NCBI RefSeq assembly: GCF_009834545.1
Contig: NZ_CP019427.1
Coordinates: 186,001 to 250,000 of the forward strand
From: Pseudomonas sp. S04
Lineage (GTDB): Bacteria > Pseudomonadota > Gammaproteobacteria > Pseudomonadales > Pseudomonadaceae
Direction: 5' to 3'
DNA length: 64,000 nucleotides
The notes below the pieces were generated by a model. That model did not search any database, was not told the DNA's origin, and saw only the letters and a program-made list of their open reading frames with translations. The number at the start of each line of letters is the position of its first letter. Positions within the stretch are counted from its first letter, which is position 1. Positions 9,201-16,168 of this stretch are shown here, piece after piece. A program made the position numbers and the translations under genes.

Positions 9201-9429
9201 GATGATCTTGTTGGGACGCAACCGGTAGTGGTGGGAAGTTCAGGAGTGCGTGATTCCACGCAGCCTCGAAGGTGTCGGCGCTGTTGTGGAATACCCGTGC
9301 CCGTTGTGTGCCGTTGCTGAGGGAAAAAAACAAGGTGCACGTCGTCGGCGCGTCAGTGCTGCTGATGGGCTCTACTGTCTGTGCTTTAAAAAAGTTGTAA
9401 CAGGCGAGTAATTGCTGTTTCAAAGACAT
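6259..9429 (-). CDS. Toroid-domain / MurF-like amide ligase fusion
   Basis: About 1056 residues. Residues 1-200 are unrecognised. Residues 200-560 look like an (alpha/alpha)6 toroid of the glycoside-hydrolase/epimerase kind: repeated helix pairs rich in aromatic and acidic residues, for example GGNAVCLLALVKYSEVTG, YYDGEAAFGLMRLYGLSGD and HHAFRVRIDDVEHYL. Residues 680-1056 are a Mur ligase closest to MurF: ATP loop GVTGSAGKTT (about 693-702), DAYNANPGSMGASL (about 919) and LGDMLELG. MurF proper is about 455 residues and joins D-Ala-D-Ala to UDP-MurNAc-tripeptide. The fused domain and isolated location argue for a different amide-forming job. I chose the ATG at 9429 (GGA 8 nt upstream); 9441 is possible. 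Longer starts up to 9540 look non-coding. Function unknown. Confidence 0.85.
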   Translation of the reverse strand: MSLKQQLLACYNFFKAQTVEPISSTDAPTTCTLFFSLSNGTQRARVFHNSADTFEAAWNHALLNFPPLPVASQQDHPTERLWLRVERATHLTTLSWAQLQERLQRHKRNYFRFGIAFDPQLKTALTEQEINANAILYGGSTVPLARFNPGNFSVYVKKRFADSAALEAAQKAQADPQTPVYLFQTQGVFCAEDGIAHALNSSGPDVGRRKTSVLDAGEIRDKVVSASDFLARQVKDSGEFVYGQFPCFDRTIQNYNALRHASTTYSMIEAWALTRDDALLASIQRALDHLTLTLIRPYTLPDGSAAAYLVDVGDEIKLGGNAVCLLALVKYSEVTGNRDYLPLLAALANGIAWMQDPQTGGFNHVLHAHDLSVKAPFRIIYYDGEAAFGLMRLYGLSGDERWLHVVEKAFDYFIAKEHWREHDHWLSYCVNELTRYRPEEKYFRFGLNNFVDYLGFVQQRITTFPTLLELMMAAQQMLQRIEQLPQLRHLLNEVDLQAFYRALHHRAGHLLNGYFWPEMAMFFGHPARIVGSFFIRHHAFRVRIDDVEHYLSGLIAYHRYLLDGAPQVRAAQPDVQQDGAGWQWDAAKVLQATGGTWAVAPEADWTASGLAPSMAYFKPQRMLSRHPSKVGANEARLARLWAKAEPQLRPSAMVCVDPTPYLGSGLPVLQVPDTADAMLQLGRYARKAFAGQVFGVTGSAGKTTVCAMLTHALAQLGSVAQTEGNANLPHGIAWNLACMTDPAQFWVLEMAVGRMPINSELVRPHVAVVTSLAPAHLEYHGTLENLARKKSAIFRSMAPGGHAVLNHDMPYFQVFANAAQRAQLTVLSYGEHELADLRLLDCCTTPSHLQVNASLRGTPVHFKLRARGHHMVLNALSVLASLVCAGLPTAQALAALETFAAVDGRGNTLTIPCGDGDYQLINDAYNANPGSMGASLKMLAELPGRADQRVAVLGDMLELGPDTQRYHLELAASLLAAAPRQTLLCGPLMHGLYVQLRDQLPIEWFEDVKALQEQLPRHAARWFQPGDWVLVKSSGGTGLSQVVDSLMAAEPAVAAL

Positions 9430-9603
9430 AAGAAAATCCATTGTCAACGTCAGATGAAGACAGAATTCTGGGGGGGCTAGCATTATTGTGTTCGATAATC
9501 GAACCCAACTGAATCCATGCAGTTTTCCCGCGTCCGGCAAGAGCGGCGGTGTAATAAGTGACGCGAATGTGAACTACGTCACACGGATACCGGTACTTTC
9601 GTT

Positions 9604-9804
9604 CTAGTTGAGCGGAAAAGCATCGTCGCGGGTTATTTCTTCCGGCGAAAAGCTGATCGGTTGGTCGAACTCGCTCAGGTGGTTCTTGATTAATTTTCTG
9701 AGAATCTGCGACACGGTTAGATCGACAGTCTCAGAGAGGTCCTCTAATTTCTTTTTAGTCGGAAGATCAATCAGTATAGTTAGGCGCGCGGTTTTCTTAT
9801 GCAT
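9604..9804 (-). CDS. Ribbon-helix-helix (CopG-like) regulator
   Basis: 66 residues. The N-terminal strand TARLTILIDLP (about 4-14) is followed by two helices (TKKKLEDLSETVDL and TVSQILRKLIKNHL), the standard RHH arrangement for a dimeric DNA-binding protein. The acidic tail to residue 66 is unusual and could contact a partner. The start at 9804 has a strong ribosome site (AGAAGGA, 7 nt away); upstream extensions in frame lack one. It lies in AT-rich DNA upstream of, and on the same strand as, the Mur-ligase fusion, with 174 bp between them. It could regulate that gene or itself; no toxin partner is visible. Confidence 0.75.
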   Translation of the reverse strand: MHKKTARLTILIDLPTKKKLEDLSETVDLTVSQILRKLIKNHLSEFDQPISFSPEEITRDDAFPLN

Positions 9805-10566
9805 TTGCGATCCTTCTCTTCCGCCGCTATTACTGCTGTAGCGGTCGGCTCTCCAATTCCCGATAAAAGATAAGGCTTTAGCAGGCAGCGCCAAAGCTCA
9901 CTAGGGACTCTAATTCAACTGATGAACTTTTTCTACTTTGCCGGGAAAAAAATATCATGGCTTTGCCCGCTCGAATTTTTGGCTCTGGAAAAGGCTTCTT
10001 GGGCTGACGTTATAATGCAGCGCACATCTTATTATCATTGTATTAGTCGGATAGTAAGAGGGCTGGGGTGATCATCCTTTCGGATGAAATCAGCATAGGC
10101 TAATGCTTTAGTAATAACTATAATTTGGTCTAAGTAAGAAACTTTTCATGTGGCGGGAGCCTGTACGATTGAGGTCGCGTCGACGGGTTGTTTTATTTTC
10201 TGCCCGGTGCTGGCCGACGCAGCTGTTTGTGTGTCGGAGGTGGACGGCGCTGTGCGGACTAACAGGCGAGTAATGGGCCTGTAGCGCTGTACTTCGGCCT
10301 AACTCATTGGCGCAGTAATCGAGTGATCTCTCTCGTCAGGTAGTGTTGCGTCATGGCATTAACTGCACCGCGCAAGTTTCGCCGTTTTTTAACCGTCGGT
10401 TTCTCACGGCGTACTTCGGCAGTTCAGTAGATGGTTACCAACATACTGATACTAAGCATTCATAACCTTCGGCGTAGGGCCGCGTTGGCCAGGTTTTTTG
10501 GCCTGCGCGTGTCAGGCACTGTTTTTTGACGGGCGGGTGCACAAGGCGTGTGCAAGAGAAAAATAG
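9805..10566. other. Gene-free AT-rich region between divergent genes
   Basis: No credible coding sequence in either direction over about 760 bp. It contains a perfect TATAAT at 10011-10016 without a good -35 at 17 bp. It also holds a small hairpin (TCATCC, short loop, GGATGA) near 10072-10090 and a 6-bp stem at 10262-10282 (ACAGGC / GCCTGT). It separates the RHH gene from the FleN-like gene and could be a long regulatory leader or hold a small RNA. Confidence 0.4.
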
Positions 10567-11421
10567 ATGAATAGTGTGCATCGTGTGCGCGTTATTGCCG
10601 TGAGTGGCGGCAAGGGTGGCGTTGGCAAAACCACGGTGGCGGTCAATCTGTCCCTGGCGTTGGCGAGAGCCGGTCGGCGGGTGGTATTGCTGGATGCCGA
10701 CCTCGGGCTGGCCAGCATCGATGCCTTGCTGGGGCTGACACCCAGGTACCGTCTGGCGGATGTCCTTGCCGGGCGTTGCGAGCTGGCGGATGCGCTGGTA
10801 CGGGGCCCAGGAGGCATCCGTATCGCTGCGGCAAGTTCCGGTTCGCCGGACATGGCCCACCTGCAACCGGCACAATTTCATGCGCTGATCCATGCCTTCA
10901 GCAGTATTGGCGACGAACTGGATGTCCTGGTCATCGATACGGCGGCCGGTATCGGTGAGACGGTGATGAGTTTTCTGCGTGCCGCCCAGGAAGTGATAGT
11001 GGTGGCGTGTGATGAGCCCGCGGCGATTCGTGGCACCTGCAACCTGATTCAATTGCTTCATCAGCAATACGGCATTCACCGCTTTCGCGTGCTGGCCAAT
11101 AAGTCGGCAAATGCACGGGAAGGGCGCAAGCTGTTTGCCGAGCTGGAAAAGGTCACTGATCGGCTTCTCGACGTGCACTTGCACTACCTGGGCGCGGTGC
11201 CCAACGACGAGTCAGTGCCCAGGGCTGTACGCAAGCGACAGGTGGTGGTCGAAGCGTATCCACGTTCCCGGTTTGCCAACGCCTTTCGCGACATTGCGCA
11301 AAAGATCAACGCCTGGCCTCTGCCGGCTCACCCTGGCGGGCACGTGGAGTTCTTCGTCGAACAACTGGTGCACAATTCCAGGTATGGGGCGCCGAGCCCT
11401 GGCGACGAAGTGGATGCCTGA
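10567..11421 (+). CDS. FleN-like MinD/ParA ATPase (second copy type)
   Basis: 284 residues, close to FleN/FlhG throughout. The deviant Walker A SGGKGGVGKTT is at 13-23, DADLGLASIDALLGL at 42-56 (FleN has DADLGLANVDVLLGL), VLVIDTAAGIG near 122-132, and a C-terminal membrane-targeting helix HVEFFVEQLVH. FleN controls flagellar number and antagonises the c-di-GMP-responsive activator FleQ. The canonical copy sits in the flagellar locus between flhF and fliA. No flagellar gene is near this one, so I take it as a paralogue. It has FleN residues such as GPGGIRI and PRAVRKRQVVVEAYPRS. A strong terminator follows. A MinD-like role in positioning another surface machine is equally possible. Confidence 0.85.
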   Translation: MNSVHRVRVIAVSGGKGGVGKTTVAVNLSLALARAGRRVVLLDADLGLASIDALLGLTPRYRLADVLAGRCELADALVRGPGGIRIAAASSGSPDMAHLQPAQFHALIHAFSSIGDELDVLVIDTAAGIGETVMSFLRAAQEVIVVACDEPAAIRGTCNLIQLLHQQYGIHRFRVLANKSANAREGRKLFAELEKVTDRLLDVHLHYLGAVPNDESVPRAVRKRQVVVEAYPRSRFANAFRDIAQKINAWPLPAHPGGHVEFFVEQLVHNSRYGAPSPGDEVDA

Positions 11422-11427
11422 AACAAC

Positions 11428-11463
11428 AAAAGGCCCGGGTTTTCACCCGGGCCTTTCGTTTTA
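11428..11463 (+). terminator. Intrinsic terminator after the FleN-like gene
   Basis: AAAGGCCCGGG, loop TTTTCA, CCCGGGCCTTT then TCGTTTTAT. It is A-rich on one side and T-rich on the other, so it can work in both directions. Before insertion of the neighbouring element it would also have served the tRNA-Arg gene on the opposite strand. Confidence 0.85.
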
Positions 11464-11479
11464 TATGGTGCACCAGGCG
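11462..11479. repeat. Left attachment-site copy (tRNA-Arg 3' end)
   Basis: TATATGGTGCACCAGGCG here is identical to 12685-12702, which is the 3' end of the intact tRNA-Arg gene plus 4 flanking bases. Partial similarity continues a further 10 bp (TTTGAACC against TTCGAACC), as expected for a decayed att copy. Confidence 0.8.
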
Positions 11480-11540
11480 CCGTTTGAACCTATAGGTAAT
11501 GTTCCTGTTTTTAAAGGGTTTGGTCTTCTGCTCTTTTCTA

Positions 11541-11562
11541 AGGGATACACCAGGGGATACAC
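11541..11562 (+). repeat. Paired GGGATACAC repeats near the left att copy
   Basis: Two direct copies of GGGATACAC at 11542-11550 and 11554-11562, about 80 bp inside the left end. Closely spaced short repeats at this distance resemble integrase arm-binding sites. This is inference from position only. Confidence 0.35.
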
Positions 11563-11786
11563 GGCGCTGGTTGCTGGGGTAATTCCTAGAACTCGAATGA
11601 TCAACGTGGGCTATGCAAAAATGCTGTCTGTTGCCGACGAATGGCACAATCGTGAGCCCGAGAACGCCAAAGATCAAAGCCGCTCATAGCCTCTCGCGTA
11701 TTGAAATGGATCTAAGAGGTGGCTTGCTCCGATGATGGCATTTAAGTAGTTTCAGCGGCTTCGTCCATGGAACGGTTCTAGGCATC

Positions 11787-12326
11787 ATGCATAAATACGT
11801 ATCGGTCATTGCGCGCACGCTTGAGCACACCTTCATGGCGTCACTTTGCTTGTTCGTCCCGGTTTACCTTTTTTTCTGGTTCACCCAAACGGTCACTTTC
11901 GCAAAATCCTATTCCCTGTGCGTGACCTTGGTGATTGCCCTCGCATACGCATTTGTCCAAGTCTCCAGAAGTATCAATATCGCCTCTTATCGTTCAATCG
12001 ATGAGTACAGAAAACACTCGAATGACAAGATCATCGCTGGGGTGTTCTCTGGGGTAGCTCTGACGGGGGTGTTGGCTTACACCGCCTACGACGTTGATCA
12101 AACTCAACAGGAATGGGCTGATCGGCAGGCGCGTATAGCTACTCGAGCGAATCAGGAAACCTCTTGTCGGGAGATTGGTGTTCAGTATGGGCGAGCATCG
12201 GCAAAGGGATTAAAGGCAGAAAGCGTCGCGCTACGGGACGACGTAGTGATTCCTGAACGGTGTAGGAATCAAGCCACGACAAAAGAGGGCATCAAGATCG
12301 GTCTCAATCAGGGATTGGCGCGGTAA
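11787..12326 (+). CDS. Hypothetical membrane protein of the tRNA-Arg element
   Basis: 179 residues with no recognised family. Predicted membrane helices are at about 14-32 and 40-58, with a third at about 85-102 (AGVFSGVALTGVLAYTAY). A charged loop lies between (SYRSIDEYRKHSND). The C-terminal 75 residues are soluble, hydrophilic and contain two cysteines. Codon use is less GC-rich than in flanking genes, consistent with transferred DNA. The ribosome site is weak (TAGG 6 nt before ATG). It is the only sizeable gene in the element remnant, so it may be cargo or superinfection-type membrane function, but nothing in the sequence proves this. Confidence 0.55.
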   Translation: MHKYVSVIARTLEHTFMASLCLFVPVYLFFWFTQTVTFAKSYSLCVTLVIALAYAFVQVSRSINIASYRSIDEYRKHSNDKIIAGVFSGVALTGVLAYTAYDVDQTQQEWADRQARIATRANQETSCREIGVQYGRASAKGLKAESVALRDDVVIPERCRNQATTKEGIKIGLNQGLAR

Positions 12327-12413
12327 CTTTAGATTGCTACTACCGGTATTCCGGTAGTTTGCCCTGGCCAATTACAGACGCATTTCCCTGATGAGCGTTC
12401 GTGGGTCTGTGCC

Positions 12414-12599
12414 CTATCTGAGGGCGCGCCGGGCGTCCTTGGTGAGCTGGTCGAGCGCTTGCTCCTCGAATGCTGCCGCCATTGCGCTGGCCTTCCTGAC
12501 GATCAGCAGCGCCAGCTCCGGCGGAAACACCACCTTGTCGGCTGGTAGATAATCACAGTCAATAACGGATACACGAAGGGAAGATATAGGGGGAGACAA
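12414..12599 (-). CDS. Small hypothetical protein or gene fragment in the element
   Basis: 61 residues from a TTG start with no clear ribosome site. The plausible part begins around residue 14 (CDYLPADKVVFPPELALL) and ends in a helical, Ala-rich stretch (KASAMAAAFEEQAL). Its GC-rich C-terminal half contrasts with the AT-rich start. It may be the 3' remnant of a larger element gene that lost its beginning. No family recognised. Confidence 0.35.
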   Translation of the reverse strand: MSPPISSLRVSVIDCDYLPADKVVFPPELALLIVRKASAMAAAFEEQALDQLTKDARRALR

Positions 12600-12616
12600 G
12601 GAGAGATAGCCAGAAA

Positions 12617-12646
12617 CAAGAAAGCCCGCACGAGGCGGGCTTCTTG
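12617..12646 (-). terminator. Terminator downstream of tRNA-Arg
   Basis: Read on the minus strand: AAGAAGCCCGC, loop CTCGT, GCGGGCTTTCTT followed by GTTTC. It lies inside the element, so integration supplied the tRNA gene with a new terminator. Just to its right, 12657-12678 holds a near-palindrome centred on TGTCTGAGACA. Confidence 0.7.
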
Positions 12647-12684
12647 AGGTGTTCCTTAGACTGTCTGAGACAGGTCTAAACAGC

Positions 12685-12702
12685 TATATGGTGCACCAGG
12701 CG
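12685..12702. repeat. Right attachment-site copy within tRNA-Arg
   Basis: Identical to 11462-11479. It covers the acceptor-stem 3' strand, the discriminator base and CCA of the tRNA gene plus TATA beyond it. Confidence 0.8.
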
Positions 12703-12765
12703 GGATTCGAACCCACGACCCCTGCCTTCGGAGGGCAGTACTCTATCCAGCTGAGCTACTGGTGC
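12689..12765 (-). tRNA. tRNA-Arg(CCG)
   Basis: A 77-nt cloverleaf read on the minus strand. The acceptor GCACCAG pairs with CTGGTGC, followed by A and an encoded CCA. The anticodon stem CTGCC/GGCAG encloses the loop CTCCGAA, giving anticodon CCG for the Arg codon CGG. The T-arm is GTGGG TTCGAAT CCCGC. The gene is intact despite element insertion because the att overlap restores its 3' end. Confidence 0.95.
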
Positions 12766-12943
12766 AATGCGGGCGCCATAATACTCATAAGCACAGCGTG
12801 CGTCCATGCTGCTGAATAGCCTGATGTTTTCTGCCGGTTAAGAGGGTGTTCGCGACGTTGATCAGAAAACCTTGGGTTAAACGGGCTTTTCGTTCTTTTT
12901 TTCGAACAACCTATTGTCCTTTACCCCCTTTGATCCTAGGATT

Positions 12944-12961
12944 CGTTTGAGATTTCAAACG
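12944..12961. promoter_or_regulatory. Dyad upstream of gabD
   Basis: CGTTTGA, spacer GATT, TCAAACG: a perfect 7-4-7 inverted repeat about 155 bp before the gabD start. It is a candidate operator for a GABA-responsive regulator. No regulator gene is adjacent, so the binder is unknown. Confidence 0.4.
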
Positions 12962-13115
12962 CTCTTGTCTGGGTGCTGAACCGCACGAGTTTCAATCAGT
13001 GCGTTATTTATGTGCTTCAGCCCGGTGAATGATTTCCCTGACGGCAGCCTTCAAGGCGCCTTTCTACAATCATAATTCGCTCCGCGCGCGCGCGGTGCTG
13101 TTAAGGAAAGCCGAC

Positions 13116-14558
13116 ATGCAGCTTAAAGACACCCTGTTGTTCCGCCAGCAAGCCTTCATTGATGGCGCTTGGGTTGATGCGGACAATGGTCAGACGATCA
13201 ACGTCAACAACCCGGCAACGGGCGAAATTCTGGGCACCGTGCCGAAAATGGGCGCGGCCGAAACTCGTCGTGCGATTGAAGCTGCAGACAAAGCGCTGCC
13301 GGCCTGGCGTGCACTGACCGCCAAGGACCGCGCGAACAAGCTGCGTCGCTGGTTTGAACTGATTATCGAAAACCAGGACGACCTGGCTCGCCTGATGACC
13401 CTCGAGCAGGGCAAGCCATTGGCCGAAGCCAAGGGCGAAATCGTCTACGCCGCCTCTTTCATCGAATGGTTCGCCGAAGAAGCCAAGCGCATCTACGGTG
13501 ACGTGATTCCAGGCCACCAGCCAGATAAGCGCTTGATCGTGATCAAGCAGCCAATCGGCGTGACCGCTGCCATTACCCCGTGGAACTTCCCGGCCGCGAT
13601 GATCACCCGCAAAGCTGGCCCGGCACTGGCTGCTGGTTGCACCATGGTGCTCAAGCCAGCTTCGCAAACGCCTTTCTCGGCATTCGCCCTAGCTGAACTG
13701 GCCCAGCGTGCCGGCATTCCTGCCGGTGTGTTCAGCGTGGTTTCCGGCAGCGCCGGCGATATCGGCAGCGAACTGACCAGCAACCCGATCGTGCGCAAGT
13801 TGTCCTTCACCGGCTCGACCGAAATCGGTCGCCAGTTGATGGCTGAGTGCGCCAAGGACATCAAGAAAGTGTCCCTGGAGCTGGGCGGCAACGCACCTTT
13901 CATCGTGTTCGACGACGCGGACCTGGATAAGGCCGTCGAAGGCGCGATCATTTCCAAGTACCGCAACAATGGCCAGACCTGCGTCTGCGCCAACCGCCTG
14001 TACATTCAGGACTCGGTCTACGACGCGTTCGCCGAGAAGCTGAAAGTGGCCGTGGCCAAGCTCAAGATCGGCAATGGTCTGGAAGAAGGCACTACCACGG
14101 GTCCGCTGATCGATGGCAAGGCCGTGGCCAAGGTCCAGGAGCACATTGCTGACGCGATCGCCAAAGGCGCCACAGTCCTGGCCGGTGGCAAGGTCATGGA
14201 AGGCAACTTCTTCGAGCCGACCATCCTGACCAACGTGCCGAAGAACGCTGCCGTGGCCAAGGAAGAAACCTTCGGTCCATTGGCGCCGCTGTTCCGCTTC
14301 AAAGACGAAGCCGAAGTGATCGCGATGTCCAACGACACCGAGTTCGGCCTGGCCTCGTACTTCTATGCTCGCGACCTGGGTCGTGTGTTCCGTGTGGCTG
14401 AAGCCCTGGAATACGGTATGGTCGGCGTCAACACCGGGCTGATCTCCAACGAAGTCGCGCCATTTGGCGGCATCAAGGCCTCGGGCCTGGGCCGTGAAGG
14501 CTCCAAGTACGGCATCGAAGACTACCTGGAAATCAAATACCTCTGCCTGGGCATCTAA
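13116..14558 (+). CDS. gabD: Succinate-semialdehyde dehydrogenase (NADP+)
   Basis: Oxidises succinate semialdehyde, the product of GabT, to succinate in the GABA shunt; cytoplasmic. 480 residues, the usual GabD length. It shows the aldehyde-dehydrogenase motifs TPWNFPAAMITRK, FTGSTEIGRQL, the general-base glutamate in LELGGN (E255) and the nucleophile in GQTCVCANR (C289). The start at 13116 is set by AAGGAAAG 5 nt upstream and by the MQLKDTLLFRQQAFIDG opening typical of GabD. The longer reading to 13029 is discarded. gabT follows after 196 bp with a strong hairpin between. Confidence 0.97.
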   Translation: MQLKDTLLFRQQAFIDGAWVDADNGQTINVNNPATGEILGTVPKMGAAETRRAIEAADKALPAWRALTAKDRANKLRRWFELIIENQDDLARLMTLEQGKPLAEAKGEIVYAASFIEWFAEEAKRIYGDVIPGHQPDKRLIVIKQPIGVTAAITPWNFPAAMITRKAGPALAAGCTMVLKPASQTPFSAFALAELAQRAGIPAGVFSVVSGSAGDIGSELTSNPIVRKLSFTGSTEIGRQLMAECAKDIKKVSLELGGNAPFIVFDDADLDKAVEGAIISKYRNNGQTCVCANRLYIQDSVYDAFAEKLKVAVAKLKIGNGLEEGTTTGPLIDGKAVAKVQEHIADAIAKGATVLAGGKVMEGNFFEPTILTNVPKNAAVAKEETFGPLAPLFRFKDEAEVIAMSNDTEFGLASYFYARDLGRVFRVAEALEYGMVGVNTGLISNEVAPFGGIKASGLGREGSKYGIEDYLEIKYLCLGI

Positions 14559-14594
14559 GCTCCAAGAGCTAAGCCCGGCAAGGCATTGCTTGAA

Positions 14595-14628
14595 ACGCAA
14601 AGGGCACGAGAGCGCTGTCCCTTTGCGT
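14595..14628 (+). terminator. Hairpin between gabD and gabT
   Basis: ACGCAAAGGG and its exact complement CCCTTTGCGT flank a 14-nt loop. There is no T-run, so it is more likely an mRNA processing or stabilising hairpin that sets the ratio of the two enzymes than a full terminator. Confidence 0.5.
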
Positions 14629-14754
14629 GCAACACACGCAATTTTCTCTGTGGCCGGGAAAGCTGCGGCAGTCGATCATCGCATGCTGCCCAGTTGCCTC
14701 CCCGCCGCATTTTCCTTGAACCACGCCGCCCGATGAGCGGTGAATGAGGACACT

Positions 14755-16032
14755 ATGAGCAAGACCAACGCTTCTTTGATGAAACGCCGCGAATCCGCTG
14801 TACCACGCGGCGTTGGCCAGATTCACCCGATCTTCGCCGAGTCCGCGAAGAACGCTACCGTGACCGACGTTGAAGGTCGCGAGTTCATCGACTTCGCCGG
14901 CGGTATCGCCGTGCTGAACACCGGTCACGTGCACCCGAAAATCATCGCGGCAGTGACCGAGCAACTGAACAAACTGACTCACACCTGCTTCCAGGTACTG
15001 GCCTACGAACCGTACGTTGAAGTGTGCGAAAAAGTGAACGCCAAGGTTCCAGGCGATTTCGCCAAGAAAACCCTGCTGGTCACCACCGGTTCCGAAGCGG
15101 TGGAAAACGCCGTGAAAATCGCCCGTGCCGCCACCGGCCGTGCTGGCGTGATCGCCTTCACCGGCGCGTACCACGGCCGCACCATGATGACCCTGGGCCT
15201 GACCGGTAAGGTCGTGCCTTACTCGGCCGGCATGGGCCTGATGCCAGGCGGCGTGTTCCGCGCCCTGTACCCGAACGAACTGCACGGTGTGAGCATCGAC
15301 GACTCGATCGCCAGCATCGAACGCATTTTCAAGAACGATGCCGAGCCGCGTGACATCGCTGCCATCATCATCGAGCCAGTGCAGGGCGAAGGCGGTTTCT
15401 ACGTCGCGCCAAAAGCATTCATGGCTCGTCTGCGCGAGCTGTGCGACAAGCACGGCATCCTGCTGATCGCTGATGAAGTGCAAACCGGCGCTGGCCGTAC
15501 CGGCACCTTCTTCGCCATGGAACAGATGGGCGTTGCTGCCGACCTGACCACCTTCGCCAAATCCATTGCTGGCGGCTTCCCGCTGGCCGGTGTGTGCGGC
15601 AAGGCTGAATACATGGATGCCATCGCGCCAGGCGGCCTGGGCGGCACCTACGCCGGTAGCCCGATCGCTTGCGCCGCGGCCCTGGCCGTGATGGAAGTGT
15701 TCGAAGAAGAGCACCTGCTGGACCGCTGCAAGGCAGTCGGCGAGCGTCTGGTGACTGGCCTCAAGGCCATCCAGGCCAAGTACCCGGTGATCGGTGAAGT
15801 GCGTGCCCTGGGCGCGATGATCGCGGTCGAGCTGTTCGACGACGGCGACACCCACAAGCCTAACGCCGCTGCCGTTGCTGCGGTCGTGGCCAAGGCGCGC
15901 GACAAGGGCCTGATCCTGCTGTCCTGCGGCACCTACGGCAACGTACTGCGCGTGCTGGTACCGCTGACTTCGCCGGACGAGCAACTGGACAAAGGCCTGG
16001 CGATTATCGAAGAGTGCTTCTCCGAGCTCTGA
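14755..16032 (+). CDS. gabT: 4-aminobutyrate aminotransferase
   Basis: PLP-dependent transfer of the GABA amino group to 2-oxoglutarate, giving succinate semialdehyde for GabD. 425 residues, the standard length. The class-III aminotransferase signature is present: LLIADEVQTGAGRTGTFFAM with the PLP-ring Asp, and the Schiff-base lysine in FAKSIAGGFPL (K269). The ATG at 14755 follows GAGGA at 14746-14750; an in-frame GTG at 14740 lies before that site. A T-rich intrinsic terminator follows. Confidence 0.97.
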   Translation: MSKTNASLMKRRESAVPRGVGQIHPIFAESAKNATVTDVEGREFIDFAGGIAVLNTGHVHPKIIAAVTEQLNKLTHTCFQVLAYEPYVEVCEKVNAKVPGDFAKKTLLVTTGSEAVENAVKIARAATGRAGVIAFTGAYHGRTMMTLGLTGKVVPYSAGMGLMPGGVFRALYPNELHGVSIDDSIASIERIFKNDAEPRDIAAIIIEPVQGEGGFYVAPKAFMARLRELCDKHGILLIADEVQTGAGRTGTFFAMEQMGVAADLTTFAKSIAGGFPLAGVCGKAEYMDAIAPGGLGGTYAGSPIACAAALAVMEVFEEEHLLDRCKAVGERLVTGLKAIQAKYPVIGEVRALGAMIAVELFDDGDTHKPNAAAVAAVVAKARDKGLILLSCGTYGNVLRVLVPLTSPDEQLDKGLAIIEECFSEL

Positions 16033-16054
16033 TCACCGAGTGTGACCTGGTCCA

Positions 16055-16083
16055 CAAAAAACCCGCCTCGGCGGGTTTTTTTT
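16055..16083 (+). terminator. Intrinsic terminator after gabT
   Basis: AAAAAACCCGCC, loop TC, GGCGGGTTTTTTTT: a short GC stem and an eight-T tail. Confidence 0.93.
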
Positions 16084-16168
16084 ATCTTTGCCTACACATC
16101 GCTGGCTTTTGGCCTGTATCGAATCAGCAGCATTGTCTAAGGTGCAAGGATTGCCCCGGAGTGTCCTG

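Larger units (their letters stand above)
11462..12702. mobile_element. Remnant of an integrative element at tRNA-Arg
   Basis: A 1.24-kb segment bounded by 18-bp direct repeats of a tRNA 3' end, the signature of tyrosine-recombinase integration. Inside are one membrane-protein gene, one small minus-strand reading frame, paired GGGATACAC repeats near the left end and a terminator beside the tRNA. No integrase, relaxase, phage or plasmid gene is left, and base composition is less GC-rich than the flanks. It is best read as an internally deleted island or prophage scar; it could also be a satellite mobilised in trans. Confidence 0.7.

Noticed and set aside
10011..10016. Sigma-70 promoter at a perfect TATAAT
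   Set aside because: No acceptable -35 at 16-18 bp and no TG extension; noted only within the gene-free region.
11306..11677. Minus-strand frame across the left end of the element as an integrase remnant
   Set aside because: No recombinase motifs, and it runs through the terminator and the FleN-like gene; not supported as coding.
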